Source: Rhynchonema sp. JSB1_4 (taxonomy: Eukaryota; Nematoda; Chromadorea; Monhysterida; Xyalidae). Taken from it: a DNA stretch of 64,000 nucleotides. A program made the position numbers and the translations under genes. Below, one piece after another: positions 63,201 through 64,000 of this stretch. The stretch is taken from positions 62,001 through 126,000 of the forward strand of contig JASAMV010004796.1 of NCBI GenBank assembly GCA_030248065.1, read 5' to 3'. Below the pieces are notes generated by a model. The model ran no database searches. It was not told the DNA's origin and worked only from the letters and a program-made list of their open reading frames with translations. How positions within the stretch are numbered: the stretch's first letter is position 1; each line of letters begins with the position of its first letter.

Positions 63201-64000
63201 GCTATTTGAGCCGAAAGCTCGTTCCCACAGTGAAAGAGTGCCACTGGACTATCTGCTGGACTTGTTAATCAGTGGAGATTCGGTGAGTTAGCCTGAAAAA
63301 TTCAGGCAAAAATGGAAGAATTCTATTTTTCCTTTAAATTTTCAGGAGCCCTGGCTGAACTACGTGCATTTGGAGACGGTTCGAGAGCGCCACAACAAAC
63401 TGATTCGTTCCTATCAGTCGCTCTGTCATCTGACTCCGCCCGCTCTCCAGTCAGCTTCAGCCAACCAGCACGCCGGCTCCCCGAGTCGTAGCCAATCAGT
63501 GCACGACCCCAACCTATCAACGTTGGCCAATTTGCGCGCGCGTTTGAATCTGTCCAATCAGCACACGGCCAGTCGTACTCAAACATGTGTGTCCACATGG
63601 CAATGTCATTATCCAGTGCCCAGCATTGACATGCAACATTTGAGTGATGCTGACAAATTGGTCGCTATTGTTGCTCCAAGGATTGACACGTTGATCAGTG
63701 TCGCCAAGTTAGTCAGTCATTGTTGTTTTCAGTTCTTTTTCTCAATTTTTGAATATTTCACGTCGCAATTTTCTATATCTGCATACATTTGAATTTTGCT
63801 TGGCAGCCGCCAGACTTTCGCGTGGCAGAGTAATAATAATGCTGACTGGTTGAATACCCGTGAATTTGGATGGTGTGCATAACAAATTTGAAGAAAGTTA
63901 AGACGGACAGGAATTTGAAACATTGCAGTCGTTACGTTTCTGTTCGCGATCACGTAACTTTGCTGGACAGTCAGCTGATCGAGCTCGCTCCAACTTTATA
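48227..64000 (+). CDS. EPG5: Ectopic P granules protein 5 homologue, 3' part outside window
   Basis: EPG5 is a large Rab7 effector that tethers autophagosomes to late endosomes or lysosomes. Exons read: 48227-48247 (tentative start MEMEREK), 49145-49834, 50744-50914, 51099-about 51235, 51328-about 51410, 51462-51707, 51927-52181, 52482-52632, 53390-53525, 54165-54299, 56805-56959, 57206-57348, 57546-57686, 57889-58104, 58777-58946, about 59035-59085, 59090-about 59300, 59692-59821, 60635-60762, 60878-61102, 62721-62948, 63019-63095, 63162-63282, 63346-63707, 63807 on, and 63929 on. The N-terminus is acidic and disordered, then a coiled coil (CELEKQLETHNAQLGEMEQR). Blocks matching EPG5 in order: LFILCHLLRCGLSIGDW, SVLLTPVTKREEFL, DTDLVALFGQFSFDKLF, MQAYNRPQYTQFCKQIAHVL, LGIWQFLVDLPC, SLNWG, SHPLLPIAAQKL, and EPWLNYVHLETV. 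Several junctions (51.2-51.5 kb, 57.4 kb, 59.1 kb, 59.5 kb) are unresolved. Confidence 0.88.
48284..48955 (-). CDS. Cysteine/histidine-rich reading frame opposite EPG5 intron 1, one in-frame stop
   Basis: One minus-strand frame runs from about 48955 to the stop at 48284, broken by a single TAG near 48760. Before it: LLPSMNASILCTYLQKHPQI and KTEQIKKWPSNMTLALSV. After it: ACAVACAVCKKCHEPMDCLY, then FAGRFLAWLQ, CECPQCFSVLNNSF, HGKRYC, and CLFDKCALHNTHFSLL. The CxxC pairs suggest one or two zinc-binding modules (inference). The TAG sits at a tttgtttag that could be an acceptor, but no donor at a workable distance was found. It could be a real nested gene with an unseen intron, a pseudogene, or a sequence error. 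If EPG5 really starts downstream of here, the gene would be a divergent neighbour rather than nested. Confidence 0.42.
50655..50695 (+). repeat. Dispersed short repeat, copy 4
   Basis: atcatcagtgcaccatggtg, then gcaccaggacatcatcagtg: a head-to-tail pair of the repeat core, 48 bases upstream of the EPG5 exon at 50744. Confidence 0.6.
52927..53217 (-). other. Open minus-strand frame in EPG5 intron 8, possibly a coding fragment
   Basis: A stop-free frame of about 95 codons without ATG reads, in part, EINDISDHNKKSSDQTKSGS, SFDTHSRQPGDASHVAKWWY and ICSGLLTIWTDPNMRPL, then TGA at 52927. Residue use is coding-like and unlike the surrounding intron. No splice partners were found. It may be an exon of a nested gene, a gene-fragment insertion, or chance. 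Confidence 0.25.
55003..56080. mobile_element. Foldback element split by a hAT insertion
   Basis: gcagccatactaatctgaat at 55003 pairs with attcaggctagcatggctgc, which is interrupted at 55370-56042 by another element. The pairing continues through gatatttagctataa against ttatagccaaatatc, and ctttcgaatgatatataac against gttatatatcgttcgatag. This is the middle layer of a three-level nest. Confidence 0.65.
55370..56042. mobile_element. hAT-like element with exact 8-bp duplication, innermost of a nest
   Basis: Ends cagggttgggcaaaaaaaa (left) and, reversed, cagggttggaaaaaaaattt (right). The 8-mer caggctag is repeated exactly at 55362-55369 and 56043-56050. The termini are A/T homopolymer-rich. The centre contains a short non-coding stretch (55540-55900). 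Confidence 0.82.
58606..58760. repeat. Array of palindromic AGGTGCAA-TTGCACCT units in an EPG5 intron
   Basis: Five imperfect units in 150 bases: gggtgcaacttgcacctg, aggtgcaacttgcaccta, aggtgcaagttgcaccta, a half unit aggtgcaattctg, and gtgcaaattgcaccta. It ends about 20 bases before the exon at 58777, next to its acceptor. Confidence 0.75.
59618..59640 (+). repeat. Dispersed short repeat, copy 5
   Basis: ggtgcaccagggcatcgtcc, in an EPG5 intron 50 bases before the exon at 59692. Confidence 0.6.
60845..60860 (+). repeat. Dispersed 16-mer CAATGGGCATGATAAC, copy 3
   Basis: In an EPG5 intron 18 bases before the exon at 60878. Identical to copies near 5823 and 35705. Confidence 0.6.
61763..62570. 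mobile_element. hAT-like element in an EPG5 intron, carrying a second hAT
   Basis: Ends cagtggtgtcgttggtaaat (left) and, reversed, cagtggtgtcgttggagagg (right). The flanking 8-mers tacacaat (61755-61762) and aacacaat (62571-62578) differ at one base. The interior left of 62081 is built from gataccggataccc words. A second element (62081-62496) is inserted inside. Confidence 0.8.
62081..62496. mobile_element. hAT-like MITE nested in the 61.8-62.6 kb element
   Basis: Ends catagtagtggctggggggg (left) and, reversed, cagtgtagtggcaggcccat (right). Exact 8-bp duplication cccctggg at 62073-62080 and 62497-62504. Words gagtacttacctcccac and catacctctcac repeat near the ends. Non-coding. Confidence 0.78.

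Overview
The window is animal nuclear DNA with intron-rich protein genes and many non-autonomous DNA transposons. Introns are mostly short GT-AG introns with tttcag-type acceptors. The proteasome alpha subunit gene reads closest to the nematode form, and EPG5, Wnt4, an N6-methyl-AMP deaminase-like protein and a Gr/LITE-1-like receptor all fit an ecdysozoan. A nematode, perhaps an early-branching one, is the best guess (inference). Nothing prokaryotic or organellar was seen.

Layout. 1-2673 (-): M13 (neprilysin-like) zinc metallopeptidase, whose catalytic end lies outside the window. 2768-4302: three different TTAA-flanked inverted-repeat elements inserted end to end. 5281-8284 (-): Wnt4-type signalling ligand. 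8.3-20.4 kb: gene-poor, with mariner-like, foldback and hAT-like elements. 20.4-24.2 kb (-): a set of exon-like blocks that probably form one unrecognised gene. 24.4-28.0 kb: more mobile elements. 28289-31538 (+): 7-TM Gr/LITE-1-like receptor. 31884-35040 (-): ADAL/MAPDA deaminase. 36067-36631 (-): small unrecognised protein. 36.7-39.5 kb: dense repeats. 39733-41799 (+): proteasome subunit alpha 3 (PSMA3). 42275-47373 (+): chaperonin subunit CCT3. From about 48.2 kb past the right end (+): EPG5, an autophagosome-lysosome tether, interrupted by transposons and by possible opposite-strand coding sequence.

The genes do not form one pathway. PSMA3, CCT3 and EPG5 lie in tandem on one strand and all serve protein quality control, but this may be chance. 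The most unusual features are repeat structures: a perfect chain of TTAA insertions, three-level transposon nesting with exact 8-bp target duplications inside an EPG5 intron, hAT-like elements whose interiors are built from one short repeated word, and several short words (TGAAACATC and others) dispersed far above chance across exons and introns.

All exon borders were read by eye from splice motifs, frame and remembered protein families. No alignment or gene finder was run.
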